DNA of 64,000 nucleotides. Source: Apostichopus japonicus (lineage: Eukaryota > Echinodermata > Holothuroidea > Aspidochirotida > Stichopodidae). Shown in pieces: positions 1 to 11,840 of the stretch. The stretch lies in NCBI RefSeq assembly GCF_037975245.1, contig NC_092580.1, positions 31,114,001-31,178,000 of the forward strand. Reading direction: 5' to 3'. The number at the start of each line of letters is the position of its first letter. Position 1 is the stretch's first letter. A program made the position numbers and the translations under genes. Below the pieces are notes generated by a model. The model searched no databases. It was not told the origin of the DNA and worked only from the letters and a program-made list of their open reading frames with translations.

Positions 1-848
1 AAAAAGTGAACCCCTCCCATACCCCTCTCCTCCTTCCTCACAGGTCCCTCTACTGTGTCTCCTAGGGAATGGATATGAACAAGGGAAGGTTGTAAAAAGT
101 GTGATAGATAGAGGAACTTTAAAATTTGTCTGTAACAGCCTTCATGTATTGTGCAACTAATTTTAACCATATTCTGGTATTATGGCTATTAATATGAGAA
201 TATATAAACATGAGATTTTTGTGATTACTGACGTGGGAATTTAAGAAGGTCCTGAATAACGTCTTGCTGATATTCTGAGTTCCTGACTGCATCGACTTCT
301 CTTTGAACAAAGGCAAACATTTCTTAGCAGAGCAATGTTTTTCCTAGCTACCTAATATCTTTGAGGATGTGATTTTTTACTGTGAGGAGCAAGTTTTCAG
401 ATGACAGAACGTGGGTTGCTGAAGCCAACTCCCATGAAGGGGGATATGGGGGTACTCCCTCTGAAAACTTAAAATTGCAGATGTAAAATGGTGCATTATG
501 AATCATATTTAGGTTATAAAGTATGTCTTTAATTAGGTCTATAAGGAAGCTTGTGGAAATAACTACTTTTTGGGGGAATCGAAGGGGAAGGGGGGGGGGG
601 TACATGCCCACACCCTGCATCTGTAGTATGCATTTCTATTTGCACAGGGATTTTCTCACATACTTTTTATATATTAGAGATAAGGAAGTCTTTAATCGGT
701 AGGCAATAACTATTCAGGGACTGTACAACACAATATGTACAACACTATAGCAGTGGTGTTAGCAATTTAGCCAATATTAATGAGGAATTTCATGCTGAAA
801 AGTAATCAAATACATCCTTTTATTAATGTTTGGTCCTTCTTTTCATAG
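1..848 (+). other. LRRK intron sequence
   Basis: No exon is recognised here. The stretch ends at the acceptor of the first visible exon. It contains a poly-G run near 590-600. The upstream kinase, COR and Roc exons are expected to the left of the window. Confidence 0.6.
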
Positions 849-953
849 GGAAGAGGTATCCCTCAAATAACAGAGTGTGGTGTGTCTGCCTGGCCAGATA
901 TGCAAGATTTAATCAACAATTGTACAGAGAATGCACCACAAAAGAGACCAACA
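849..953 (+). CDS. LRRK: LRRK exon: end of kinase domain
   Basis: Acceptor TTTCATAG and donor GTGAGTG bound 35 codons, phase 0 at both ends. The translation runs GRGIPQITEC to QKRPT. The W-P-D and R-P-T residues match kinase subdomains X-XI of LRRK proteins. Confidence 0.88.
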
Positions 954-3900
954 GTGAGTGATAACGTCTACATTAAATGCGTAAATTGATAACTTAATAG
1001 AAAACAAGACAACTAGTAGAAGTTTTCATATTTCTTAAGTTGTGTTTCCACAGAAAGTTTGTTGAGGGTTCCTAAACTGAAGTTTTGATTCTGTTAAATT
1101 AATTCCAAGTCCAAATTTCTGTTAAATTTTTTCTAAGTCTGAATTAATTCTACGTTTATCAGGTGTCAATTGGCATATTGGATGAAATAGATACATAGCT
1201 GGCATCGTTGACAAAGATAACGGCACAAAGATTTTGTCATTTCAGCATCATCCACTGAATCCAAAAAAGAGAGACTTCAATTGTTTTCAGACATAGTCTG
1301 TGAGTGGAAATTGTTTAAGGTTGAAAATTATAAATCATGGTTTGATCAGGAAATTGTCTTGTCTAGAACATCAAAAGGGGCTGTAAACTGATGTAAATAT
1401 ATATCTTAGAAAGGAGTAGTTTTGTCTCGCTTTGAAGTTGTATTTACAAAAGTTTCAGACTATGATGCATGTTTGATATTGTCCTTTAATAGCTCACTCC
1501 ATCCAGATTTGTATTCAAGGAAAATATGATACCCCTCTTCAAATCTTTGTGTTTTCACATTACTATTATATTTTTTTATTAAAGGGATAACAGTATGCAA
1601 ATAGTTGATTTTGTCAAGTTACAGATCCTCAAATACCACAATTGCTCTCAATCCAGGTTTACACTTTCAACATTTTTTTGATTATTAAAGAATTTACCCA
1701 TCAAAGCAACAGAGAAAACACTAATCAAAGTGGCTGGTATGTCTAGTTTAAGCCACAGCCCATTAAATCTGCTCTTCAAATTAGCAACAATAAACTCAGA
1801 ACGTAAATAGGATAATTCAGGTACTCAAAGAACATGTTTAATGCATTGCAAATGGTTGGTGAATTCATCTGCGGTTTCCATGCGTTTTTCAGGTGTAAAA
1901 CCAAAGCAATATTATTTGACCAAGTTAGTAGAATTACTAAAACAATGGCGCAACATTTAACAAATCTACCCTAGACTTAGGAGCTGATGTCACCATTAAC
2001 ATTGTATTAAAGGACCATTCCAAGCTTTTTAACATGCTTTATATACAGAAATAAACCATATCAACACTAAACAGCCTGAATAATGGTATCCTTGTAATAG
2101 TCTCATAGCTATGAATTATACATTAATATGAATAGTTATGAATTATGCATTAATATGAATAGTTATGAATTATGCATTAATATGAATAGTTATGAATTAT
2201 GCATTAATGATGGTATCCTTAAGTCTTATATTTATGAATTATGCATTAATGTTTATTTTGTATTGATACATATTACTTTTTATCATTATCTTACAGGCAT
2301 CAATGGTTTTACAAAGGCTGCAGTCTCCAGATTTCCTTTGCTTAAAACAGACATATGCCATTGGATCCATAAATGCAGAGGCTATGACAGTTAGAGTAAG
2401 CATTACGTTGTTTTTAAGTGTGCATTCTGAATATGATCTTTAAAACTCAATTTAAACTCAGTAATTACATTCCACATGTAAATTGTACATGGGTATATGT
2501 TTGTACCATCGGACACTACCTTTTTTAATCCTGGGGGAGGGGGGAGGGTGGTTGATATGATGGGTGTCTTATGTTTTGCAACTTTTGAAAAGATGTTGAA
2601 GAAAATTTGACTGTTTAGGTTGTACCACTTATACATAATATATATTTATGTACTGTACACTAGGAATTTTCTATGAGCACCCCCCTTCCCTACCTCTGAT
2701 TTTTGTGGGGGTGGGGGCGAAGTATATGTGGTTGCATCCCCACCATCAGGTGGTAAGAGTGCAAGTAACCATCATTTTTGTAATTACCAAATTTGCTCCC
2801 AAAATTTTCTCATTTTCAAGGAAGTAATTTGTATGGGAGTGATCATATAGTATTTCATATCAATCAGGTTATAAAGGAGTTTGAGATTATTTACTATCGC
2901 ATAAAAATGAACTAAGATTACTGTTTAATTTTGTTGTCGTTATTCCTTTGATAACACGTTTCAGAAATATCGTAAGAGCAAGGATCTTATTCACGAGGTG
3001 TGGATGACTGGAGGTGAAAGTTCGGCTACAATGATATCGTTGATAAACCCTTTCACTTCAAGTACAAAGGCCCTCGTGCAGGTAAATATTGAATTCAGAA
3101 TGACCTAAATTAAAGATTTTTAAAGTACCTCTGCTTAAACAAATAAATCACATAACAGATATATCATATTTTTCCACATATTTTATTTTATTATTCTGCT
3201 ATAATTTGTATTATGAAAAACTATATTTTTCTGTCTCTTCAAGTGGGCAAGGGGTGATGCACATGGAACATAATTGAACTAGTAAATGTTGTACCAGTTA
3301 GGCAGGCAGGCAACTTGAGCAGTAATTAAAGTTTTTCCTCTGTCAATGAATGCAGCATGTCACATTGTCCCAGTGTGGGTGGAACCATTAGTTTCTATCT
3401 ACTGTGAAATTAATACAAATTTGCTGAAACAATCAGAAGGCTTTATAAAGACCTTGTGTTTAGTCACAGTTGTGTTGTGAGCAATCCTGCCTATAAATGG
3501 TGGAAAATGTTGCAAAATGTTGAATTATCCTAAAAATAAGCAAAAACTTATTTTACACTTTCTTTTGCTCAGGGTACGATGTTAGAGGAAGGTAGAGGGT
3601 CCTGTATCTTAGCTGAGAAATATTGCAAAATGTTGAATTATCCTAAAATGAGCAGAAACTTATTTTTACAATTTCTTTTTGCTCAGGGTACGATGTTAGA
3701 GGAAGGTAGAGGATCCTGTATCTTAGCTGCTGGCGAGAATCTCATCATCGTTGGAACTCAAGAAGGAAAGCTCTGTGTGATCGAACCGACCAAGGAATTT
3801 GCAGGACCGATCGTTCTAAAGCACTCTGTCACACTTCCTGACGCTGTCTTGTGCCTCCTTCATCAAGCAAGGTATTTTTGTTGTGTGATATAAAACTAGG

Positions 3901-6900
3901 AAAACAAGGCTGCATTAGAGGAAGAAATTTTGATTTGATCGAAATTTGTACCGTCCCCGCCCTTTCTATCCTCACCTTGAAACTACTTCCAAAAAGGACT
4001 ACTTCTAAGGCAGAAAATTCTAGTTTGCAATTAGTAACACCAAACATATACAATAATCTGACAGTTCCTCCCCCCTACCTCCTTTATGATGTTCAATTTT
4101 CCCTCGCCCACCTCACTCGTCCCAAATAAAAGACTACTTCCCCTGCAGAACATTATAGTTTGCAATTAGTAACACCAAACATATCCAATAATCTTTGCTT
4201 TTGGTAATGCCAAATATATCTAATTATTACAGAAGTACCCCCCATCTCCTACCCATTTTGCTCCTCCCCCTTCCCCATCTTCCCCCATCACCTTCCACTT
4301 CTCCCCTTCCCAGACTCCACCAAGGATCATGCCTCCTGTCTCTCTGTCTGTCTGTCTGTCTGTCTATATTGTTTGCACAACATCTCAATGGACATGCCAC
4401 TGGCATCCACTCCCTATCCAATATACTATAGTTCTGAACTTGTTTGTAACATTGGTAGGGCACTGTCTGGAGAATATTGGGGTTTGATTCCATATGAATA
4501 ATGAAACAGTTTTATGCTGCAGCAAATTTTTTCTTCTTAATATGCTCATTTTCTTGAGAAACAGGCCTAGAAGCGTTTACCTTGTGTATAAATCAATACT
4601 GTTGTTTTAAAAATATTTTGCCTTTTTCTCGTTAGAGCTAATAACGAGGGCAGAATTTTGGCTGGTCTTGCTAATGGAACTTTGCTGGTTTATGATGTCC
4701 ACACTCTACGCACTGTAAGTATCATCATTACTTTTTGTATCCAAGACTTTCCTTTGTTTCCTTCATTGCCATGACAACCTCATTCACAAATTTATTCTCT
4801 TCTATACAGTGGCCAGATACCTTTGTAAAACATTCTCAAGATTTAAAAAATTGATGGCGTCAAAGAATGATATCAGAATATGATTTCCACCATTATTAGT
4901 TTTAAATGTTTAAGTTTTAAGTCGATTCAACCATGTTGATGTGTGTTTGGGTTTGTGACGCCTTGTTGAACATAATATCTCAAAAAGGGGAATTCTACTT
5001 GTATTCACGGGACAAGTCTACTATTAAATGACCGACAAAACACTTCCATCCACATTGTTTTTATGCATTTATATCTTTTTTTTGCAGGATCCAAATGGTA
5101 AACCAGTGAAATATCATCAGCTGAATGTCTCCTCCCTGTCTCCTCTTAGTTGTATAGTGCAATATAAAGCCAAGTTATACGTTGGCTGTGGCAATCACAT
5201 AGCAATACTCAATGCAGACTCGTTAGATGTGGAAAGCCGTCTCATCAAGAACATCGAAACGGATAAAAGGTTAGCATAATATCAATTATTTTCAAAGATT
5301 TAAGAAATTCTGTTTTCAAATATTTTTTTTTTTATAATTTTCTGTCCAATCTTGTGTTAGCACATCTTTCTTTTTATTTGTTTAAAGTCCTTTTTATTTA
5401 CTTAACTATGATATAAATCATTTAATAGGAAGCATATGTCGATATCGATCATAAGCCGATTTCGATCCAAGTCAATTGTTGCGCTACAATTAATCCATGA
5501 ATTGGAATAGTTCATTTTGAAATTTAGCTTGTCAATATATATGGAATAAAACAGACAATGACTGTTGAGGTCAATTCATACCCTAAGTTATTGTCTTTAA
5601 GTTTGTAAGTTAAAGAGTTGATTGTGAAATTGACGATCGTCTGACCATGAATCCTGAAATTAGCTATTTCAATTCATGAATATTTGTCACTAACTAGTGA
5701 ATTTGACATGCAGGCTAAAACTAACCACAAAAGTCAATATGTACAAGTAATTCTGAACTTTTTTGTTTATTGTACATCATATTTCGTGGAAAATATTGTC
5801 TGGTATCGCAAAATGCTATAAAAAATATAAAAATCCATAAATTATGAAAAGATCTGTTGCAGCTGTTGTTATATAACAAATTTTAACGATTGACAGCATA
5901 TTTCTGATATTAAAAACAAATAATATGTAATTCAAAAATGCTTTGCAAATTGTAAACACTTATATGTGTGTACATAACTTGTGTACACCTGTATATATGA
6001 GATGACCTATCCATCACTTAAGTGATTACAAGCACTTATCTTTCAAGGTACTACAAAACAAAGGCAATATTTGTCATTGTGTTGTGTGAATTACTTCAAT
6101 GTCTGTGCGATGTACTGACTGAGTGTGCGTATATGAGTATGTATGTAAAAGCTCCATCAATACCAGGGAAGTAGTAGAGTGTCCACTTTTATGCCACAAA
6201 TCAAATTTGTTTCAAACTTGCAAGTGAGGACCCTCTTGTTGGGTTTTGTTTGTATAACAGTTGGGTTATATACTAAATTAAAACAGTATGTGGTATTATG
6301 GGGAATCATTGCTAATAATCTGAAAGTTGAATCTGAGGCTGTTGGCTACAGCCCTGTGCAGGGTCAATGGAAGCTGATTTCAGACTTAATATTGAGATCA
6401 GAAAGTACCTGTGACTTTTTATAGATATCATACTTGCATTGAAGATGACTCTTTCTACTGTAAGTTGACTATTTGTTCAGTTCAGAAAATACTTATTGCC
6501 AGCCAGTTAGAAATAGCTTTCAACACCATCAGAGTCAATGAACAGCAGTAGGTTATCCAACAGGCATCTGAGGGAACCTCCTATGGGAACCATGGTTAAT
6601 TGTACCCACATGTTCAAGGGGCTGACATGAACAGTTCAGGGTGTGCCTGCACAATTTAATGATATAGGCGGCAGGGGAGCACCATATGGTACCTTATGGC
6701 CCGGTAGGGTCTTGATCCGGCGTTGTCGGTGAATGACATTTTCACACTTTGCAATTAGTTCTTATAATATGTTATCGAGCCTTGGCTTGTTAGTACATAG
6801 AAAATCAACACTACGATAACTTTGCCCTCATCTTTAGCTTGATCTGTTCTCCAAATCCTGTCGTTAGGGAACCCGGCCAGGTGAGGTTCATCGCCGTAGA

Positions 6901-9852
6901 TAAGTCTGTTTGGATCTGCCGTCGGAGTAGTGAGGACAGCAACTTCATCGAGGTCTGGGACCCGGGAAAGGAAGCGTTCAAGACACAACTGGACGTAGCA
7001 AGCCTCTTGAGGTATAGAGCTTAAGACTCCTTGTCACATGTCCCCTTTAACCTTACTCACAAGGTAGCAAGCATACCACAAGAAGCGCTTCAAAGAGTCC
7101 CCTCATCAAAAGTAGCATTTACTGTAGCCAGGCTGCATGTAGGCCATTACATCTTGGACACCCGCATTTCACTCATGCTGTGTGGAGATAACCTTTATTG
7201 TTTTGATACTGATACAGCCTCCTTGCAGAGAATTTTGAAGCTTCTGCATCTTTGAGAATGGTTGGATGTACCATCTTTTGACTATATTCTAAACATCTTT
7301 TGACTATCTTCTAAACATCTTTTGACTATCTTCTAAACATCTTTCGACCCTTTTCTCTGCCTGTAATATTTTAATGCTGGAAATGATAAAGACTTATATT
7401 AGTAGACGAGCTTTGTCTTCTCTGTTCCGTCCGGTTCACTTGCTTCTTAATTGTCTGTGTTCCTTACACAGACAATACAAATATGTTCTCTGTCAACAAA
7501 ATCCCATAAAACAGACTTGTTTTAAGAAAACAAATTATGCAAAAGGACTATTGTAAAAAACCAAAATAGATTCTCTTTAGTACTAGTCAAAGTAATTGGC
7601 CTAACCATACAAATACTGCTTTATAATATCTTCAGTAACTAATGATAGTTCATCTGTAAGGTTTAAAGTACTACACCAGTTCCAATTAATTTCCTACAGG
7701 GAATACGATCCACATTTAACCAGGAAGGAATGTGACATTAAGTCCATGATGCTACAACCTAACATGGCCTTATGGGTAGGCGTGGCTGGCGGCCATTTGG
7801 CCTTGATCGACCGGCACACTTCCAAGCTCATTACCTTGGTGTACAGATATACAGAAGCCTTGAGGACCATAGTTTCTGTCAAATCACCAGGTGAGGATAA
7901 GAAAATATAGTTTAACTGACAGTATTTTGTGTTTCATCACCAGCTTGCAGCAGTACATTGTCAAAACGTGACACGGATAATGATCAAAATGTGACCACAG
8001 CTTGTAAAACTGAGGTACTCTCATAGCTTTTATCTTTCAAAGACCTCAAAGATTTAATGTGACACAAAACACTTGACCTTAACCTATTACAGTTGCCCTA
8101 TTAGTGCCTGTTATTACAACAGGTACATTCAGTGACTGATATTGTCCAAATGTTTGCCCAAATATGATGCTGATGGAAGGTCATTTGAATTCAACAGAGG
8201 TCAACATCTGGAACCGTGTAAGCTCGCCATGCAGTTATATCTATGATGAATGGTTTTTCTGTGTTACTAACTGTCATAGGATTTGACTTTTCCTCTTTTA
8301 AGTGGCTGAGAGGGTTTTCCACTCTTTCCAATGACTGTTATCTGTCTTCAACATTCAGAAGGGTAATACCTTTTGCAATGATCAAGTTATCTGGTATGAT
8401 GTTCTGGTACTTACTTGACTTCAGGACACATTTTCCTCAGTTTTTCGTAACCAAATTCATTCACTTTCTGCAGAGTCTAACAATCCTCTTGGTGGAGTAG
8501 TTGTGACTGCTGGAAAGGGATTTATGGAAAGACCTGGTAGCACAGAATGTAGAGGTAAGGTTATAGAGATGGAGAGATGGGGTGCATAGTTGGTGTGGTG
8601 CAGGTGACGGGGTTGTAGAGTGGTGTAAGTAGAGTGCGTAGAGTGGCTCTTGAGTAATCAGGGGAGGTTGTAGAGTGGTGTAAATTGAGTGTATGGTGTG
8701 AATAGAATAGGTGAAGTTGTATAGAGTGTTGGAAATGGAGATCATACAGTCAACAGGTGAGGTTTTGTAGAATGGTGTAAATGGAGTGCATAGAGTGAAC
8801 AGGTGAGGTTGTAGAGTGGTGTTGGATTTTATCATATAACTGTACTGGTGCAGTTGTATATGGGTACAAATGGAGCTTTTACAGGGTGAAGGTGAATATT
8901 GTGGGGTAATGTTAAAGTAGGTCACAGAGTGAACATGTGGGTTTGTACAGTGATAAAGGGAATTAATAGATGGTAATTGTAGTGTAAGGGCAGTTCCTAT
9001 GCTGTACAGGTGAAATTGTATAATGGTACTTATTTAGCTCAAAGAGTGTGCAGGTGAGGTTGTAAAGTGGTGTATTTGGAGGTTGGAGAAGTTGCAGACA
9101 GAAAGGTTGTAGAGTGGTGTAAGTTCATCTCATAGGGTGTGTAGGTGCAGTATGGGCTATGACACTAGGGTAGATCCCCCCAGTGACCAGGTGAGGTGTA
9201 AGAGTGGTGTAATTGCTGTTCGTAGAGGGTGCAAGTAAGATTGCAGAGTAGTTTGGAAGCAGCTCATATAGTGTACAGGTGAGCTTGTACACTGGTGCTT
9301 ATTCACCTCCTTGAGTGTGCAGGTGAGGTTGTAGAATGATGTAATTGCTGTTGGGTGCAAGTAAGGTTGCAGAGTAGTTTGAAAGCAGCTCATTCAGTGT
9401 GCAGGTGAGGTTGTAGAGTGGTGCTCAATTACCTCCTTGAGTGTGCAGGTGAGGTTGTAGAGTGGTGTAAATAGAGCTTACAGAGCCCGCAGAAAAGGTT
9501 GCAGATTTATTAAGTAATAAAGGACATAGTATAACAGGTGAAACTGTAGAGTTTTGGTACTGGAGTTAATATAATGTGCTGGTGAAGAATAATTTGGAGC
9601 TCCTATTTGAACATTGCCAAATGCAATCAGTCACTTTATTACTGGATAAAAGGTTAGACCAAAGTTTTCCTATTTTCTTTCATTCCAGTTGACGAGAACT
9701 GTGTCCATGTCCTAGTTTGGGACTCGCATCTCAAAAACCAAGTCAAATACGTTCAGTCTGAAATTGACAGAAGGAACCGAGGGGGTCAGGCCAGCTGGCA
9801 AAAGGTGCATCGGGCTATCCGGGTGGTGAATGCTTTCCGAAAATCACACTGA
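849..9852 (+). CDS. LRRK: LRRK-family kinase, C-terminal part (10 exons, 5' end off window)
   Basis: Exons: 849-953, 2297-2395, 2965-3081, 3687-3871, 4636-4714, 5088-5269, 6838-7011, 7700-7890, 8474-8554, 9689-9852. They join in frame to 1,377 nt (458 codons plus TGA). The first exon has the end of a protein kinase domain (SAWPDMQDLI, then the subdomain XI RPT). The next continues the C-lobe, and the rest form a WD40-like propeller (IIVGTQEGKL, LAGLANGTLLVYD, LYVGCGNHIAIL, ALWVGVAGGHLAL, CVHVLVWDS). The order kinase, WD40, short basic C-terminal helix is that of ROCO-family LRRK proteins, large cytoplasmic Ser/Thr kinases with a Roc GTPase; in vertebrates they phosphorylate Rab GTPases. Roc, COR, LRR and the catalytic half of the kinase lie off the left edge. 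LRRK1 versus LRRK2 cannot be decided here. All junctions are GT-AG with matching phases. An alternative acceptor at 3573 would add 38 in-frame codons. Confidence 0.9.
2104..2206. repeat. 27-bp tandem repeat, about 3.5 copies
   Basis: Near-perfect direct repeats of a 27-bp AT-rich unit built on ATGAATAGTTATGAATTATG, within a LRRK intron. Because 27 is divisible by 3, the array gives a spurious repeated peptide in one frame. Confidence 0.9.
2297..2395 (+). CDS. LRRK: LRRK exon: kinase C-lobe to WD40 linker
   Basis: Acceptor ATCTTACAG, donor GTAAGC; 33 codons, phase 0 at both ends. It starts ASMVLQRLQS, the final kinase helix, followed by a short linker. The preceding intron ends about 87 bp after a 27-bp tandem repeat. 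Confidence 0.85.
2965..3081 (+). CDS. LRRK: LRRK exon: start of WD40 propeller
   Basis: Acceptor CGTTTCAG, donor GTAAAT; 39 codons, phase 0 at both ends. It contains VWMTGGESSATMISLINP, the expected form of a first propeller blade. Confidence 0.87.
3505..3727 (+). repeat. 114-bp tandem duplication across a LRRK 3' splice site
   Basis: Two copies at an exact 114-bp offset, each with intron end, pyrimidine tract, TTGCTCAG acceptor and the first 41 bp of the exon. Acceptors lie at 3571-3572 and 3685-3686. The copies differ at a few bases. Confidence 0.92.
3687..3871 (+). CDS. LRRK: LRRK exon: WD40 blade, with duplicated acceptor upstream
   Basis: The exon starts GTMLEEGRGSCILAAGEN and ends in phase 2 at GTATTT. 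It is 185 nt long. A second copy of its acceptor and first 41 bp lies 114 bp upstream (exon start 3573), with an open frame between them. The downstream acceptor is preferred because only it gives an uninterrupted WD40 blade. Confidence 0.85.
3985..4215. repeat. 135-bp imperfect tandem duplication
   Basis: TAGTTTGCAATTAGTAACAC recurs at 4021 and 4156 with similar flanks (GACTACTTC before, CCAATAATC after). It lies in a LRRK intron. Confidence 0.8.
4336..4367. repeat. (CTGT)n microsatellite
   Basis: A run of CTGT units within a pyrimidine-rich stretch of a LRRK intron. Confidence 0.85.
4636..4714 (+). CDS. LRRK: LRRK exon: WD40 blade
   Basis: Acceptor TCTCGTTAG, donor GTAAGT; 79 nt, one base completing the split Arg codon and then 26 codons. 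GRILAGLANGTLLVYDVHT is a typical WD40 strand pair. Confidence 0.88.
5088..5269 (+). CDS. LRRK: LRRK exon: WD40 blade
   Basis: Acceptor TTTTGCAG; 182 nt ending in phase 2. The donor GTTAGC is weaker than its neighbours. The exon encodes KLYVGCGNHIAILNADSLDV, a propeller blade. Confidence 0.88.
6838..7011 (+). CDS. LRRK: LRRK exon: WD40 blade
   Basis: Acceptor CATCTTTAG, donor GTATAG; 174 nt. The first base completes a split Ser codon. The exon encodes VRFIAVDKSVWICRRSSED and FIEVWDPG, a WD40 blade with its WD-type dipeptide. Confidence 0.88.
7270..7350. repeat. 22-bp tandem repeat, about four copies
   Basis: Repeats of CATCTTTTGACTATCTTCTAA in a LRRK intron. The last copy is degenerate (CATCTTTCGACCC). 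Confidence 0.9.
7700..7890 (+). CDS. LRRK: LRRK exon: WD40 blade
   Basis: Acceptor TTCCTACAG, donor GTGAGG; 191 nt ending in phase 1. It encodes MALWVGVAGGHLALIDRHTS, a clear propeller blade. A four-copy 22-bp repeat lies in the intron before it. Confidence 0.9.
8474..8554 (+). CDS. LRRK: LRRK exon: WD40 blade
   Basis: Acceptor CTTTCTGCAG, donor GTAAGG; 81 nt, entering with two bases of a split Glu codon and leaving in phase 1. It encodes GGVVVTAGKGF. The intron that follows is filled with a minisatellite whose units resemble the region around this donor. Confidence 0.86.
8590..9560. repeat. Degenerate donor-like minisatellite filling the last LRRK intron
   Basis: About a dozen diverged units of roughly 45-65 bp share CAGGTGAGGTTGTAGAGTGG. 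Clear cores are near 8600, 8755, 8803, 9048, 9188, 9276, 9319, 9401 and 9445. The core contains CAG/GTGAGGT, a good match to a 5' splice donor. The antisense open frame of 154 codons over part of this stretch is a by-product of the repeats. Confidence 0.85.
9689..9852 (+). CDS. LRRK: LRRK last coding exon
   Basis: Acceptor CATTCCAG; 164 nt ending in TGA. It encodes ENCVHVLVWDSHLKN, the final blade, then a basic tail (EIDRRNRGGQ, AIRVVNAFRKSH) that probably forms the C-terminal helix of LRRK proteins. Confidence 0.9.
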
Positions 9853-11027
9853 AGCGCTTTTGCACAGTTTTCTTTTGCATGTTTGTATGTCAGCACATTT
9901 TCATTTTGCCTTGGTTGCATTCGGTTGGTTCACATATTATGTGAAGATGTTTACTTTTTATTTATAAATGTTCCATTTTAGATTTTACTTTTGGTTCAAG
10001 CTCTCACCAACCAGGTGACTGGCTGTACACCAACTTGCTGATTTTCAGTTGCAATATTTTGGGGCTTTGTTCTCAAATATGATTTTTTTTTCTTCCAGTA
10101 ATAATCCTGTTCGCATAATTCATATTTGAACTTTAAACAATTTGAGATGTTTATATTTATTTCGATTCGCTTTTGGAGGTCCCTGGAATGTCAAACTTTA
10201 TTCACCTGTTTCTTTGAAAGTTGCATACAAAGTTCCGTTGATCTGTTATGTCAGTTGATAATGGAGAAAGCTCGAATAGGCTGGGATCCTAATCATGAAT
10301 ATGCATAGACCAAATCTAGAGCTCATTATCCCCACCCCCCTCCCCTCCCCCCAAAGTTCTTCCTGCTCTGAGATTGCTACAAAAGGCTAAGACATAGCTA
10401 ATACTCAACCCAAGTCATTTATAAGGTCCATATGGTTGCTTTTACTTGGCATTGATGCACATTAAAGAATTTATATCGGCCAGAGGTTTTAGACCGTGCA
10501 AATGGACAGTGGTTTATCGTAGATAATTTGGTCTGGTATTGATGGCATATCCACTGTTACTTGGGAGAATAGACAGAAGTAATATGGGGCAAGTTGAACC
10601 CATTCTTAACCTTAACCAAATATTGTGAAAACAAAGACAATTGTGTCCACTTTGTAGGATACAGAATCTTATAGGCTTCCCATAGTTTATGCAAATTTCT
10701 CTATAAAATCTAACTGGAAATGTATCTACTTTTATGCTTTGCAAATTTTTCTGCCCCCACTCCCTTCCCCACCCAAAGCAAAATGGACCTACCACTTGTA
10801 CATTGTTGCATAACTGTCCTGAAATATTGAAAACATATTTATAACCCAGCAAAAACAATGGACAGCACCCTCTTCGAATTGAGGAAATTTGTTTGAAGAA
10901 ATTGCATTGTGCAATATTGTTAGCATAAAAATTCTGCTACCTTCATTATGGTATGGTATGTTATGGTATGGTATGACATGCTACTCTAGTCTTTGGTGGT
11001 AGGAATGTTTGACTGCCATTATAATAC

Positions 11028-11296
11028 CAGGGATGTGCTCAGGAATATTTGAGTACTGGGCAGATTTTGCGGTAGTGTGATCCACACCCTGGGAGAGGGA
11101 TCTCATGGGTGGGGTACCCCCTCCCCACTGGACAAATTTTGCACATGTATTCTCCCAAATTTTGGTTATGGTAAAATTTGTTAAATTATCATCAAAAAAG
11201 TACCGGGCGGAAATGTTTAAATACTGTTTGTGCTGGGCGGCATTCGGAACTGCTGGGCGCAGCCTCCCGGTGACGCCCATTGTGAGCACATCCCTG
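11028..11296. mobile_element. 269-bp MITE with 14-bp TIRs (hAT-like)
   Basis: Terminal inverted repeats CAGGGATGTGCTCA and TGAGCACATCCCTG are flanked by TAATAC (11022-11027 and 11297-11302). The CAGGG end is hAT-like, but only 6 bp of the direct flank match where hAT usually gives 8. No transposase is encoded. It lies 1.2 kb downstream of the LRRK stop. Confidence 0.8.
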
Positions 11297-11834
11297 TAAT
11301 ACTGTAGAATGTTTCTTTCTTTTGGTTACACTTGTTATCAAATATTGTGAATCTGTATTTCTTCCTCCATTGATTTCATTTTATATTCTAATAACATATT
11401 ACCAACTACTGGTGGAGGAAGGCATGCACATGAATGTCAAGAACATTTCTAGCTGGAATCCATCGGACCTGTTTTTTTGTGGGGTTCATTTGTTCTTTGT
11501 TAAGGGAAATATGGATGCACAATGTTCTGGGTTAATCTTTGCTCCATAAATTTAGAAATTTCAATCTGCTTTGCAGTCACAAAAATCATTTGTCAAAGGT
11601 TCATTTATACTTTGCCAAAGAGTTTAGCAACTTGACTTTGTTGGGTAAATTGTATTCAATGATTCTTCTGGGTTTTTTTCAACTGTAAACTACCTCGAAA
11701 TGAGGGCACCAGAAGTTGCAATTTGGGTAAGCCAGGTTTAATATTAAGGACCTAGTATTAAACTACTTTCTTGCGATGCTCAATTCTGTAAAGTATTTGG
11801 ATTTGTTGAGACACTTTTGGCAATCAAATGCAAC

Positions 11835-11840
11835 AATAAA
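11835..11840 (+). terminator. Candidate AATAAA poly(A) signal after LRRK
   Basis: An AATAAA hexamer about 2 kb past the LRRK stop. Other candidates (ATTAAA near 10463; AATAAA further on) make the true 3' end uncertain. Confidence 0.3.

Noticed and set aside
6179-6424. An 81-codon frame with a hydrophobic start
   Set aside because: It lies within a LRRK intron, has no domain or splice support, and the size is expected by chance in AT-rich DNA.
8461-8925. A 154-codon antisense frame
   Set aside because: It is the reverse of the donor-like minisatellite in the last LRRK intron. Its Thr/Pro/Leu/His-rich repeats follow the DNA repeats.
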